From Paenirhizobium daejeonense (GTDB lineage Bacteria; Pseudomonadota; Alphaproteobacteria; Rhizobiales; Rhizobiaceae), in NCBI RefSeq assembly GCF_014280875.1, contig NZ_JACLAL010000007.1, positions 124,001 through 188,000 on the forward strand: 64,000 bases of DNA, written 5' to 3'. Positions 16,468-26,032 of the stretch are shown in pieces. How positions within the stretch are numbered: position 1 is the first letter of the stretch; each line of letters opens with the position of its first letter. Made by a program: the position numbers and the translations under genes. The notes beneath the pieces are model-generated. The model saw nothing but the letters and a program-made list of their open reading frames with translations, made no database searches and had not been told where the DNA came from.

Positions 16468-17385
16468 GTGAACGCGGCAGACTTCGACGAACTTCGAAAC
16501 CGGATCATCGGCCTTGCGGGCGAACGCAGTGCCGGCAGACTGGGGCCGGATGCCATCGGACTGGCACTCGCTGTTCATGACCGGCCGCTGCGCGGAAGCG
16601 GTTGCGGGCCTTTGCCGGAGACCGCGCTCTTCGGTTACCGACAGGATGTGCCGGTCTATCCGGCAAGCGTGATGAAGCTCTTCTGTCTCTACGCTTTCAC
16701 CGCCTTCGAGGCCATGGGGCGCTTTCAGCCTGACGACGAAGACCGGCGCGCCGCCCGCGCCATGATCGAACTGTCGTCCAACGAAGCCACGGCATTTCTC
16801 ATGGGCCGGCTGACGGGTGCGTTCGACGGTCCCTGCCTGGATGAGGCGGACCTTGCCGACTGGCTTCGCCGGCGTCACGCGGTGCAGGACTGGCTGACAA
16901 GTCTCGACCGGCCGGAGTTCCGCGACATCAACGTCCTGCATGCCACCTATGAAGACAGCCCGTATGGCTGTTCCTATCAGGCAAGGTCTCATTCGAAGGG
17001 CAACCGCCTCACGGCGCGCGCCTGCGCCGCGCTGATGCATGACATCGTGCGCGGCGCGGCCGATGCCTCCGACTGGATGATGGAGCTGATGGACCGCACG
17101 CGGGAGCGGCGGGCCTTCGCCGAAACCGGCATTCCGCCGGAAGGCGATCAGGCGCGGGGCTTTCTCGGGGAGGGAATGCCTGAGACCACGCTTCTGTGGT
17201 CGAAGGCGGGCCATACGAGCTGGACGCGCCACGATCTCGTCTATGCCGAGACGGCATCCGGAAAAAGCTTCGTCGCCTGCGTGATGACCGACAGCCACTG
17301 GTCGGCCGACGACAGAACGTTTTTCCCCGATGTCGGGCGGCTCATTCACGAAGCCGTCCTGAAGGGAGGCCTAAACCCGTCCTGA
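16468..17385 (+). CDS. Serine beta-lactamase-like hydrolase
   Basis: 305 residues from GTG 16468, the first possible start after an in-frame stop at 16462. It has the penicillin-recognising triad of motifs: SVMK (Ser67, Lys70), SSN (103-105, the SDN equivalent) and KAG (247-249, the KTG equivalent), plus NRLTARACAALM, a class A-like helix. No signal peptide is visible, so it is probably cytoplasmic and not a periplasmic resistance enzyme. The class A general-base glutamate cannot be located with confidence. As first gene of an operon with a peptide transporter and a YkuD/AstE fusion, a peptidase or amidase acting on imported peptides is likelier than antibiotic resistance. The weak start context is a caveat. 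Confidence 0.75.
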   Translation: MNAADFDELRNRIIGLAGERSAGRLGPDAIGLALAVHDRPLRGSGCGPLPETALFGYRQDVPVYPASVMKLFCLYAFTAFEAMGRFQPDDEDRRAARAMIELSSNEATAFLMGRLTGAFDGPCLDEADLADWLRRRHAVQDWLTSLDRPEFRDINVLHATYEDSPYGCSYQARSHSKGNRLTARACAALMHDIVRGAADASDWMMELMDRTRERRAFAETGIPPEGDQARGFLGEGMPETTLLWSKAGHTSWTRHDLVYAETASGKSFVACVMTDSHWSADDRTFFPDVGRLIHEAVLKGGLNPS

Positions 17386-17484
17386 CACCCAATTTGCCTC
17401 GCGCCTCCTGCGGGGCAGGAAAAGAGCATCAAACGAAATGCTCGCAGCCTGAAGATAGAAAATAACCACTAGAGGGATACTGCC

Positions 17485-19110
17485 ATGACATTACTGAAAA
17501 CATCCGCTGGCTGTTTGCGTTCAGCCCGCCTTCTGCTTGCCGCCACCGCAATCAGCGTTCTGACCCAGTTCTCGCCGGTTATGGCGGAGGCACCGATCCC
17601 CGGCGGCACGCTGCATCTGCCGGCCCCCTACAGCTCGGCGCTGAAATCGCTCGACCCGCACATCACCTATGAATCGCAGGACATGGCCGTTTCCAAGGCC
17701 TTCCATCGTGCGCTCTACACCTGGGATTCGGCTGAAAACCGGCCGGCGCTCGATCTGGCGACCTCGGTGGAGACCTCTGCGGACGGCAAGACCTTTACCT
17801 ACAAACTGCGCGACAACGCCTATTTCCATAACGGCCGCAAGATGACGGCGGACGACCTGATCTGGTCCTATACCCGCATCATGGACCCGGCGAAGGGCTA
17901 TCCGGGTTCGCCGATGATCTCGGAAATCGTCGGCGCGGAAGACTATGCGGCCGGCAAGGCGACCTCGATCTCGGGCCTGAAGAAGATCGACGACTTCACC
18001 CTTGAAATCACCTTCAAGAACTACCTCGAGCCGGGCACCCTGCTGTTCGAGGCCGTGACCGCCATCCTGCCGAAGGAAGAAGCCGACAAGCCGGAATTCC
18101 TGTCGCATCCCGTCGGTCTCGGCCCGTTCCGCTTCGTCGAGCATGTCGAGGGTTCGCGCGTCGTCGGCGAAAAGTTCGACAAGTATTACAAGCCCGGCCA
18201 GCCCTATGCGGACCGCGTGGAATTCACCATTACCGATGAATACAGCGCGCTCGACGTCGCCTTCCGCGCCGGCGAACTGGACGCCACCGTGCTTTCCGGC
18301 AGCGCCTATGCCGCCTACAAGGCAGATCCGGAACTATCGAAGGGCCTGATCGAGGTTCCCGAACTCTTTACCCGCCATATGGGCATGAACGTCCAGAAGG
18401 CGCCCTTCAACGACGTTCGCGTGCGTCAGGCGATCAACTATGCCGTCGACCGCGACATCATCATCCGCAAGCTCCTGAAGGACAAGGCGTTCAAGGCCAC
18501 GGGCTGGCTGCCGATGACCTCGGTCGCCTTCGACAAGGACCGCCAGCCCTATGCCTATGATCCGGAAAAGGCCAAGCAGCTCCTGAAGGAAGCCGGCTAT
18601 GGCGACGGTTTCGAATTCGAGGCGATGGTGACCGATGGCGAAAGCAGCCTCGGCGTTCTGCAGGCGATGATGCCCTTCCTCTCGGCGGTCGGCATCAACG
18701 CCAAGCCGAAGGTGGTGGAATCGGGCGTCCTGCTCGATGCGATCAATGCCGGCGAAGCCATGGCATGGTTCCGTTCCAACGGCACGGGTCCCGATCCGGT
18801 CGGCGCGCTGCGCTGCTTCGACAGCCGCGTCTCCCGCTCGGCCTGCAACCGCAGCGGCTATGCCGATCCGAAGTTCGACGCCATTATCGATGCCGCCTCG
18901 TCCGATCCCGACCCCAAGCGCCGCATCGAGCTGGCCAAGGAAGCAGACGGCTACATCTTCGAACAGGCGCCGGTGTGGTTCCACAACTACAACAAGGCGG
19001 TCGTCGCCACGCAGCCCTGGGTACACGGCGTCGACTCCAACGTAACGGAAGCCGCCATCCTCGAAGTCGACCAGATCTGGCTTGATGAGAACGCCCCGGG
19101 ACGCAAGTAA
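17485..19110 (+). CDS. Peptide/opine ABC transporter substrate-binding protein (SBP family 5), module 1
   Basis: 541 residues with a Sec signal peptide (basic start, hydrophobic 15-29, cleavage likely after VMAEA about residue 35). The family 5 extracellular solute-binding fold is evident: YESQDMAVSKAFHRALYTWD, YKLRDNAYFHNGRKMTADDLIWSYTRIMDP, and the later NVQKAPFNDVRVRQAINYAVDRDIIIRKL. Located in the periplasm, it would deliver oligopeptides or related ligands to the two permeases downstream. Ninety-nine bases separate it from the hydrolase gene. The ligand cannot be read from sequence; DppA/OppA-type proteins bind peptides, murein peptides, opines and nickel complexes. Confidence 0.92.
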   Translation: MTLLKTSAGCLRSARLLLAATAISVLTQFSPVMAEAPIPGGTLHLPAPYSSALKSLDPHITYESQDMAVSKAFHRALYTWDSAENRPALDLATSVETSADGKTFTYKLRDNAYFHNGRKMTADDLIWSYTRIMDPAKGYPGSPMISEIVGAEDYAAGKATSISGLKKIDDFTLEITFKNYLEPGTLLFEAVTAILPKEEADKPEFLSHPVGLGPFRFVEHVEGSRVVGEKFDKYYKPGQPYADRVEFTITDEYSALDVAFRAGELDATVLSGSAYAAYKADPELSKGLIEVPELFTRHMGMNVQKAPFNDVRVRQAINYAVDRDIIIRKLLKDKAFKATGWLPMTSVAFDKDRQPYAYDPEKAKQLLKEAGYGDGFEFEAMVTDGESSLGVLQAMMPFLSAVGINAKPKVVESGVLLDAINAGEAMAWFRSNGTGPDPVGALRCFDSRVSRSACNRSGYADPKFDAIIDAASSDPDPKRRIELAKEADGYIFEQAPVWFHNYNKAVVATQPWVHGVDSNVTEAAILEVDQIWLDENAPGRK

Positions 19111-19200
19111 GTCCATCGGCTCCTGTCAAACCAACCTTTCCGGTTCGGGCGTCGCGTGTCATCCATGCGGCGTCCGGCTCACGGAACAGAGGAACACTTC

Positions 19201-20133
19201 ATGCTGATGGTGATTGCGCGGCGGCTGATGCAGGCGCTTCTGACCGTCGCCGTCGTGGTGACGCTCGTCTTCCTGCTGTTCAGCGTCATACCCGGCAGCT
19301 TCGTCACGTCGCTGGTTGGTGAAAAACGCGATATCGATCCCAAGGTCATGGCCCGGATCGAGGAACAGCTTCATCTGAACGATCCCTTGCCCGAGCGCTT
19401 CGGCCGGTATGTCGCCGACCTCGCGCGCGGCGATCTCGGAACCTCCTTCTCCACCCGCCGGCCGGTGATCGACATGCTGGAAAGCCGCATCGTCGCGTCC
19501 TTCCGTCTGGCCTGCGCCGCCATTCTGTTCGCGGTCGCCATCGGCCTGCCGCTCGGCTTCATCGCGGCTTCAAGGCCGGGAAGCTGGATCGACATGGCTG
19601 CGATGATGGGGGCGGTTTCGGGGCTTTCCGTGCCCGGCTTCTGGTTCGGCCTGCTGGCGATGTATTTCTTCTCGCTGCAACTTGGCTGGCTGCCGACCTT
19701 CGGCTACGGGCAGGGTGGATTGCAGCATCTCGTGCTGCCGGCGTTGACGCTTGGCATCGGCCCCATGGCGCTTCTCGCCAGAACGACGAGGGCGGCGGTG
19801 CTCGAAGTGCGCGGCGCCGATTTCATCCGCACGGCGCGTTCCAAGGGCATGAGCGAGACCCGCATCGTCACCCGGCATCTCGCCCGCAACGCCTTCGTTC
19901 TGGTGCTGACGACGATCGGCTTGCAATTCGGCTCCATGCTTGGCGGCTCGGTGGTGATCGAAAGCCTGTTCGCATGGCCGGGTGTCGGGTCGCTGCTCAT
20001 CCAGTCCGTCTCGCTGCGCGACATTCCCGCGGTGCAGGGCTGCATTCTGGTCATCGTGCTGTTCTTCCTGCTCATCAACACGCTGGTCGATATCGCCTAC
20101 ATGCTGATCGATCCGAGGATCCGCTACCGATGA
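19201..20133 (+). CDS. ABC transporter permease (DppB/OppB type), module 1
   Basis: 310 residues from ATG 19201 (GAGGAACACTTC before it; the longer frame from 19156 is less likely). Six membrane spans and the inner-membrane transport signature with the EAA-like loop EVRGADFIRTARSKGMSETRIVTRHLARNA near 202-231, which contacts the ATPases. It ends with DIAYMLIDPRIRYR, the usual DppB C-terminus. Overlaps the next permease by four bases (ATGA). Confidence 0.93.
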   Translation: MLMVIARRLMQALLTVAVVVTLVFLLFSVIPGSFVTSLVGEKRDIDPKVMARIEEQLHLNDPLPERFGRYVADLARGDLGTSFSTRRPVIDMLESRIVASFRLACAAILFAVAIGLPLGFIAASRPGSWIDMAAMMGAVSGLSVPGFWFGLLAMYFFSLQLGWLPTFGYGQGGLQHLVLPALTLGIGPMALLARTTRAAVLEVRGADFIRTARSKGMSETRIVTRHLARNAFVLVLTTIGLQFGSMLGGSVVIESLFAWPGVGSLLIQSVSLRDIPAVQGCILVIVLFFLLINTLVDIAYMLIDPRIRYR

Positions 20134-20959
20134 AACTCCTCCATCTCCTGCGTCCCAATCTCTTCGTCGGCGGGCTGATCCTGATCGTCATGGTCGTCAT
20201 GGCGCTCTTCGCGCCGCTGATCGCCACCCACGATCCCGTTCTCGACGCCAACCTCATCTATGCCGAGGAGCCGCCGGGCCTGTCGTTCCTGATGGGGACG
20301 GATGAACAGGGCCGCGACATCTTCAGCCGCGTGGTCTATGGCGCGCGCATCTCGCTTACCATCGGGCTGGTGGTGCAGCTCATGAACACCTGTATCGGCG
20401 TGGCGCTCGGTCTTTCGGCCGGCTATTTCGGCGGCTGGTGGGATGAATTCGTCCAGGGCCTCACCAACCTGATGCTCTCCATCCCGACGGTGGTCTTCGC
20501 GCTGGCGCTGATGGCCGTACTCGGACCGGGGGTCACGAGCCTCTTGATCGCGCTCGGCATGACCGACTGGGCCTATAGCTGTCGCATCAGCCGCGCACAG
20601 GTGCTGTCACAGAAATCGCGCAGCTATGTGCAGGCGGCGCAGACCATGGGCTACGGACGCCTTCACATCATGTTCCGCGAGCTTCTGCCGAATATCGCAG
20701 GTCCGCTGGTGGTGATCGCCACCATGGGCATCGGCTCGGCGATCATGGCGGAGGCATCTCTCTCCTTCCTCGGACTGGGCGTCGTGCCGCCCGCGCCGAG
20801 CTGGGGCTCCATGCTTTCCCATGCGCGCGAACAGCTGATGGTCTCGCCCTGGATCGCCATATTCCCCGGACTGGCGCTCTTCCTCACGGTTCTCGGGTTC
20901 AATTTGCTGGGCGACGGTCTGCGCGACCTCATCGATCCGCAGGGGAAGGCACGGCGGGC

Positions 20960-20963
<4 letters not shown>
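20130..20963 (+). CDS. ABC transporter permease (DppC/OppC type), module 1
   Basis: 277 residues from ATG 20130, which overlaps the previous stop; the larger open frame upstream is a shadow. It shows the DppC pattern: short N-terminal span, MGTDEQGRDIFSRVVYGARISL (55-76), the EAA loop QKSRSYVQAAQTMGYGRLHIMFRELLPN and the end GDGLRDLIDPQGK. Pairs with the upstream permease to form the membrane channel. Coupled by ATGA to the first ATPase. Confidence 0.93.
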
Positions 20964-21932
<969 letters not shown>

Positions 21933-21940
<8 letters not shown>

Positions 21941-22949
21941 CATCACCATGGAAAATCCCGGAACCTTGCGTCCCGATATCCTCGGCATCGAGGATCTCAG
22001 GGTTCACTACCCCGTCCGTCAGGGCTTCGGTTTCCGGCGCGGCCTGCTCAAGGCCGTCGATGGCGTGAACCTCGACCTGAAGGCCGGTGAATGTCTCGGC
22101 CTCGTGGGTGAATCCGGCTGCGGAAAATCGACGCTCGCGCAATCCATCCTTGGCCTCGTCTCGACAAGCGGCGGGCGGATCGTGCTCGACGGACGGGACG
22201 TGAGCGGAGCAATCAGCCAGTCCGACCGACTGGAGCGCGCCCGCATCGTGCAGATGGTGTTTCAGGACCCGTTCGCCTCGCTGAACCCCCGGCATACCGT
22301 CGGCCAGAGCCTGGGCGGACCGCTGAAGCTGCACGGCATGGGCAATGCCAGCGAGCGGGAAGACCGCGTCGCGGAGATGCTGCGCAAGGTCGGGCTTAGA
22401 CCCGACGCGGCCAAGCGCTATCCGCACGAATTCTCCGGCGGCCAGCGGCAGCGTATCTGCATCGCGCGCGCCCTGATCGTCGAGCCGAAGCTGGTCGTCT
22501 GCGACGAGCCGGTATCGGCGCTCGACGTCTCCATCCGGGCGCAGATCATCAACCTGCTTCTGGAGCTTAAGAACGAACTCGGCGTGGCACTGCTGATGAT
22601 CTCGCACGATCTCGGCGTCGTGGAGCACATGTGCGATCGCATCGCCGTCATGTATCTCGGCCGGATCGTGGAGCAGGGACGCTGGGACGAGATCTTTACC
22701 GCGCCGGCCCATCCTTACACCCGCTCGCTGATCGCCTCGATCCCCGATCCGATGAACCCTGCTTCCGGCAGCATCCGCCTGCAGGGCGAGATACCCTCGG
22801 CGCTCGATCCGCCGCCGGGTTGCGCCTTCAACCCGCGCTGCAGCCAGGCGATTGCCGCCTGCCGGACCGGCACGGTTCCTGAATTCTCAGCTTTGTCACC
22901 GACGCATCACGCGCGTTGCCATCTCTTGCAAGGTCTCCGACATGAATGA
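21933..22949 (+). CDS. ABC transporter ATP-binding protein (DppF/OppF type), module 1
   Basis: 338 residues. Walker A GESGCGKST, Q-loop MVFQDPFASLNP, signature FSGGQRQRI, Walker B LVVCDEPVSALD and ISHDLGVVEHM are complete. The C-terminal domain carries GCAFNPRCSQAIAAC. The FASLNPRHTV and DEPVSALDVS wording marks it as the DppF partner. It overlaps the preceding ATPase by eight bases and the following fusion gene by eight bases, so the fusion protein is firmly part of the transport operon. Confidence 0.94.
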
Positions 22950-24477
22950 CATCTCCGCCTCCCATCTCGTCCAGCCGGTCATCAAAGTGCGCGCCGGACA
23001 GGATCCGGACCAGCCCCACCGGGGCACGCTCACCATCGGCAACTGGACGATCCCCTGCGCCGTCGGCCGCTCGGGCCTGCGCGATCCGGCGTTGAAGCGC
23101 GAAGGCGACGGCGCAACCCCGATCGGCACATTTCCGCTGCGTTACGGCTTTTACGATCCCGAAGCGCTGGGCGACGAACCGCGTTCCTTTGCCTTCCCCT
23201 TCCTTGAAAAACCGGCCAACTATAACTGGGTCGAGGATCCCGAAAGCCCGTTCTACAACCAGTTCGTGCTCGACATGTCGCCGGAAGCACAGACACGGAC
23301 GGGCGAGCGGCTGTTCGATCTCTTCATCCCGGTCGGCTGGAACGACTCCACCCCGCGGGCAGCCGGCGGCAGCGCCATCTTTATGCATGCGGCGCGGCCG
23401 GATTTCAGCGGCACGCAGGGCTGCGTCGCCATTGCCCATGACCAGTTGCTGGAATTCGCCAGCCGGCTTCAGCCCGGCATGATGATCGACATCGCCCCAG
23501 CGGACGCTCCCGAACAGGTGACCCCGCCGGTGCAGACGGAAACGATGGAATGCGTGTCGTTCCGTGCCCTCCAGCCAGGGCCGAGCCTGATCGTCACCGG
23601 CTCCGTGCATGGCAACGAGACCTGCGGCCCGACCGCCATTGCCCGCGTCATCGCCGAGTTCCGCTGCGGTCGGCTCAGGCTAGCGCGCGGCAGCGTCACC
23701 TTCGTGCCGGTGGTCAACGCGCTTGCTTACCGGTGGAACCGTCGCGAGGGTGACCGCAACCTCAACCGCGACCTTGGCGAAAAGCCGGTGCCGGTGGACA
23801 ATGAGGACCGCATCGCAAACGTGCTCTGCCCGCTGTTGCGCGAACATGACGTGCTGATCGACCTGCATTCCTTCAGTTCGCCGGGCGTTCCCTTCGCCCT
23901 GATCGGACCGGCTGACAATAACGGCACGCTGGAACCCTTTGCCAAAGCCGCCCAGGAGGAAGCGCTCGTCAAGGCGCTCGGACTGCCGATGGTGGTGCAT
24001 GGCTGGATGGACGCCTTCAAACAGGCGGCAACCGTCCGCGCCGAACGCGGCTTCCCGGAGATTTCCCTGACCCATAGCGTCGGCACCACGGAATACATGC
24101 GTTTCGCCGGCGGCTATGGCGTTACCGTCGAATGCGGAACCCATACGGACCCGCAAGGAACTGCAGTCGGCTACCGCACGATCCTCAACGGCCTCGCCCA
24201 TCTCGGCCTCGTGGTCGCCGATCCGATCCTGCCGAAAGATGCGCCGCAGGTCTGGGAAATCTCGGAAGCCCTGATGGCGGATGCGGCCGAAGACCGCCTG
24301 TCACGCCGCTTCGCCGCCGGAGAGGCCGTGCGGGAAGGAGAGGTAATCGGCCAGCGCGCCAGCGGCCAGCCGATCCGCGCGCCCTATGACGGCGCCATCA
24401 TCTTCGCTAGCCTCACCGCCGAACCGGGCACCGAACTCTGCTTCTTCTGCCGGCCAAGCGATCGGCTGGGGGATTGA
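22942..24477 (+). CDS. Fusion protein: YkuD (L,D-transpeptidase) domain plus AstE/AspA-type metallodeacylase domain
   Basis: 511 residues from ATG 22942. Residues about 27-185 form a YkuD catalytic domain: RSGLRDPALKREGDGATPIGTF and the active-site pattern FMHAARPDFSGTQGCVAI with His149 and Cys161. Residues about 205-460 are a succinylglutamate desuccinylase/aspartoacylase zinc domain with SVHGNET (His223, Glu226), RNLNRDLG and DLHS (His309), followed by a small beta-rich tail (VREGEVIGQRASGQPIRAPYDGAII) as in AstE/DUF2817-like proteins. No signal peptide or membrane span is visible, so it is predicted cytoplasmic. YkuD enzymes cut or join bonds at meso-diaminopimelate; AstE enzymes remove N-acyl groups. 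An enzyme that processes imported murein-like peptides is a reasonable inference. The domain pairing is unusual. Confidence 0.85.
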   Translation: MNDISASHLVQPVIKVRAGQDPDQPHRGTLTIGNWTIPCAVGRSGLRDPALKREGDGATPIGTFPLRYGFYDPEALGDEPRSFAFPFLEKPANYNWVEDPESPFYNQFVLDMSPEAQTRTGERLFDLFIPVGWNDSTPRAAGGSAIFMHAARPDFSGTQGCVAIAHDQLLEFASRLQPGMMIDIAPADAPEQVTPPVQTETMECVSFRALQPGPSLIVTGSVHGNETCGPTAIARVIAEFRCGRLRLARGSVTFVPVVNALAYRWNRREGDRNLNRDLGEKPVPVDNEDRIANVLCPLLREHDVLIDLHSFSSPGVPFALIGPADNNGTLEPFAKAAQEEALVKALGLPMVVHGWMDAFKQAATVRAERGFPEISLTHSVGTTEYMRFAGGYGVTVECGTHTDPQGTAVGYRTILNGLAHLGLVVADPILPKDAPQVWEISEALMADAAEDRLSRRFAAGEAVREGEVIGQRASGQPIRAPYDGAIIFASLTAEPGTELCFFCRPSDRLGD

Positions 24478-24729
24478 TTCTCGACCCAGCCGGCATTGCC
24501 GCAAGCATAACGAGATAAGACGGCGGTACCGGAAACCCTGTATCTTCTGATCGAGCTCGGTTCCGGCAAGAGGCGCAGGCGCAAGTGCGGCTATCGTTGT
24601 AGCTTTGCCTGTTCGCGGCGCACAAAGGCTACAATTTGGGCATCGAAAAATGTAAGGAATGCATCAATTGCATGGCTGCACTGCGATAGAGCGCCTTCCT
24701 CGAAATCGGGAATGCTGTATAAATCAATC

Positions 24730-24888
24730 CATCGAAGCAATGCACCTCCTCCCGCAGAGCTTCGTGTTTCAGGCGACCCACTCCTCCTCCCAGGGAAGCC
24801 TGAGGGAACAACGACACTCCTCCTCCCAGTCGTTGTTCGGTTTTTCAGGAAAAGCCTGCCGCACCTCCTCCCGCGGCAGGCTTTTTCG
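24730..24888 (+). ncRNA. Anti-Shine-Dalgarno small RNA with four CCTCCTCCC hairpins
   Basis: Four consecutive stem-loops each display CCTCCTCCC in the loop: 24733-24764 (CGAAGC/GCTTCG outer stem), 24769-24803 (TCAGGC/GCCTGA outer stem), 24806-24838 (perfect 10-bp stem GAACAACGAC/GTCGTTGTTC), and 24854-24881 (GCCTGCCGC/GCGGCAGGC) followed by TTTTTCG. The third is followed by GGTTTTTT, so there may be two termination points or two tandem RNAs. A -10-like TATAAA lies at 24718-24723. The arrangement matches the rhizobial alpha-r14/NfeR1 type and the Rhodobacter cuckoo/CcsR RNAs, whose loops pair with ribosome-binding sites of transporter and metabolic mRNAs. The 5' end is estimated. Confidence 0.82.
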
Positions 24889-25026
24889 TTTGTGCCTCGC
24901 CGAAACGCGATCACAACATTTTGACCTTGGCATCGCCGCAACTGTCGTCACTTGACGATGGCGGGAGAGATCGGCTCACCCAACGCTACCCGGCAAAAAA
25001 ATCCAGCGATCCACCATTGACAGATT

Positions 25027-25073
25027 ACATGATGATCATCATGTTTACGCTTTATCATGATGATTGTCATCAT
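25027..25073. promoter_or_regulatory. Two ATGATGA/TCATCAT operator-like palindromes upstream of the SDR gene
   Basis: An 18-bp perfect palindrome with arms ACATGATGA/TCATCATGT occupies 25027-25044. A second site with the same arms ATGATGA and TCATCAT, separated by TTG, lies at 25057-25073. Both sit 30-76 bases before the SDR start and overlap the expected promoter. The binding regulator is not identified; none is adjacent. Confidence 0.5.
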
Positions 25074-25102
25074 TAAGGCTATCCAACGGAAAGAGCAACG
25101 CA

Positions 25103-25885
25103 ATGTTCGACAAGAACGCAGTCCTCATCACCGGCGCCTCGACGGGCATCGGCGCGGTTTACGCAGAACGCTTCGCCCGGCGCGGCCATGACCTCGTGCT
25201 GGTAGCGCGCAACATCGAAAAGCTAGAGGAAAACGCAGCCCGCCTGCGGGAAGAAACCGGCGTCTCAGTCGATCTCTTGCCAGCGGACCTGACCGACGAA
25301 AGCCAGTTGGCTGTGGTCGAGGCGCGGCTTCGCAATGATGCTTCGATCCTCATTCTGGTCAACAACGCCGGCGGCAATGTCGGCGGCACCTTCCTCACCC
25401 AGAGCGCCGAAGACCTGACGGATCTTGTGAGGCTCAACGCTACAAGCGTCCTGCGCCTCAGCCACGCGGTCGCGCCGCGCTTTGCCGAGAGGGGCGAGGG
25501 GGCGATCATCAACGTCAGTTCGGTTCTCGCCCTTGCGCCGGAATGGGGTTCCCCGGTCTACTCGGCGACCAAGGCCTTCGTCCTGACGCTGTCGCAGGCG
25601 CTGCAGACCGATCTCGGGCCGAAGGGCGTCTATGTCCAGGCGGTTCTTCCGGCAGCGACCCGAACCGACATCTGGAAATTCGTCGATGAAACGAGGCTTC
25701 CGCCGATGATGGAAGCCGCCGATCTGGTCGATGCGGCGCTCGCCGGTTTCGACCGTCGCGAGGAAGTGACCATCCCGCCGCTGCATGACGAGGCACGGTT
25801 CATGGCCTTCGAATCCGCGCGCATCTCCGTGGTGCAGGGCATAGGAAACACCACCCCCGCCGAGCGCTACCGGACATCCGCCTGA
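25103..25885 (+). CDS. SDR family oxidoreductase (DltE/YqjQ-like)
   Basis: 260 residues from ATG 25103, preceded by GGAAAGAG; the open frame extends upstream through an unlikely TTG. Motifs: TGASTGIG (10-17), NNAG (87-90), Ser139/Ser140 and YSATK with Tyr153 and Lys157. The short, YSATKAFVLTLSQAL-containing form with PAATRTDIW fits the group of SDRs related to DltE. The substrate is unknown. It stands 148 bases upstream of the old yellow enzyme gene in the same direction, and the two may be co-regulated in detoxifying carbonyl compounds. Confidence 0.88.
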   Translation: MFDKNAVLITGASTGIGAVYAERFARRGHDLVLVARNIEKLEENAARLREETGVSVDLLPADLTDESQLAVVEARLRNDASILILVNNAGGNVGGTFLTQSAEDLTDLVRLNATSVLRLSHAVAPRFAERGEGAIINVSSVLALAPEWGSPVYSATKAFVLTLSQALQTDLGPKGVYVQAVLPAATRTDIWKFVDETRLPPMMEAADLVDAALAGFDRREEVTIPPLHDEARFMAFESARISVVQGIGNTTPAERYRTSA

Positions 25886-26032
25886 CGGCATTCGCGATAG
25901 AGCCCGCACGCTTCGTCATCGACCACGCAAACGCTCCCACGGGTTGAAAAGTGCATCCCGGGGAACGAAGTGCAGGGTTGTACCGTCACCGACGTCAACG
26001 CCTGAGCCCATTCCGGCATAGAAAGAAAGATC

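Noticed and set aside
16468..17385. An antibiotic-resistance beta-lactamase
   Set aside because: No signal peptide, KTG replaced by KAG, and the gene is first in a peptide-uptake operon.
24478..24730. Short leftward frames between the fusion gene and the small RNA
   Set aside because: They are antisense frames without ribosome sites or family features. The only structure seen is a TGTAGC/GCTACA hairpin at 24598-24633 of unclear meaning.
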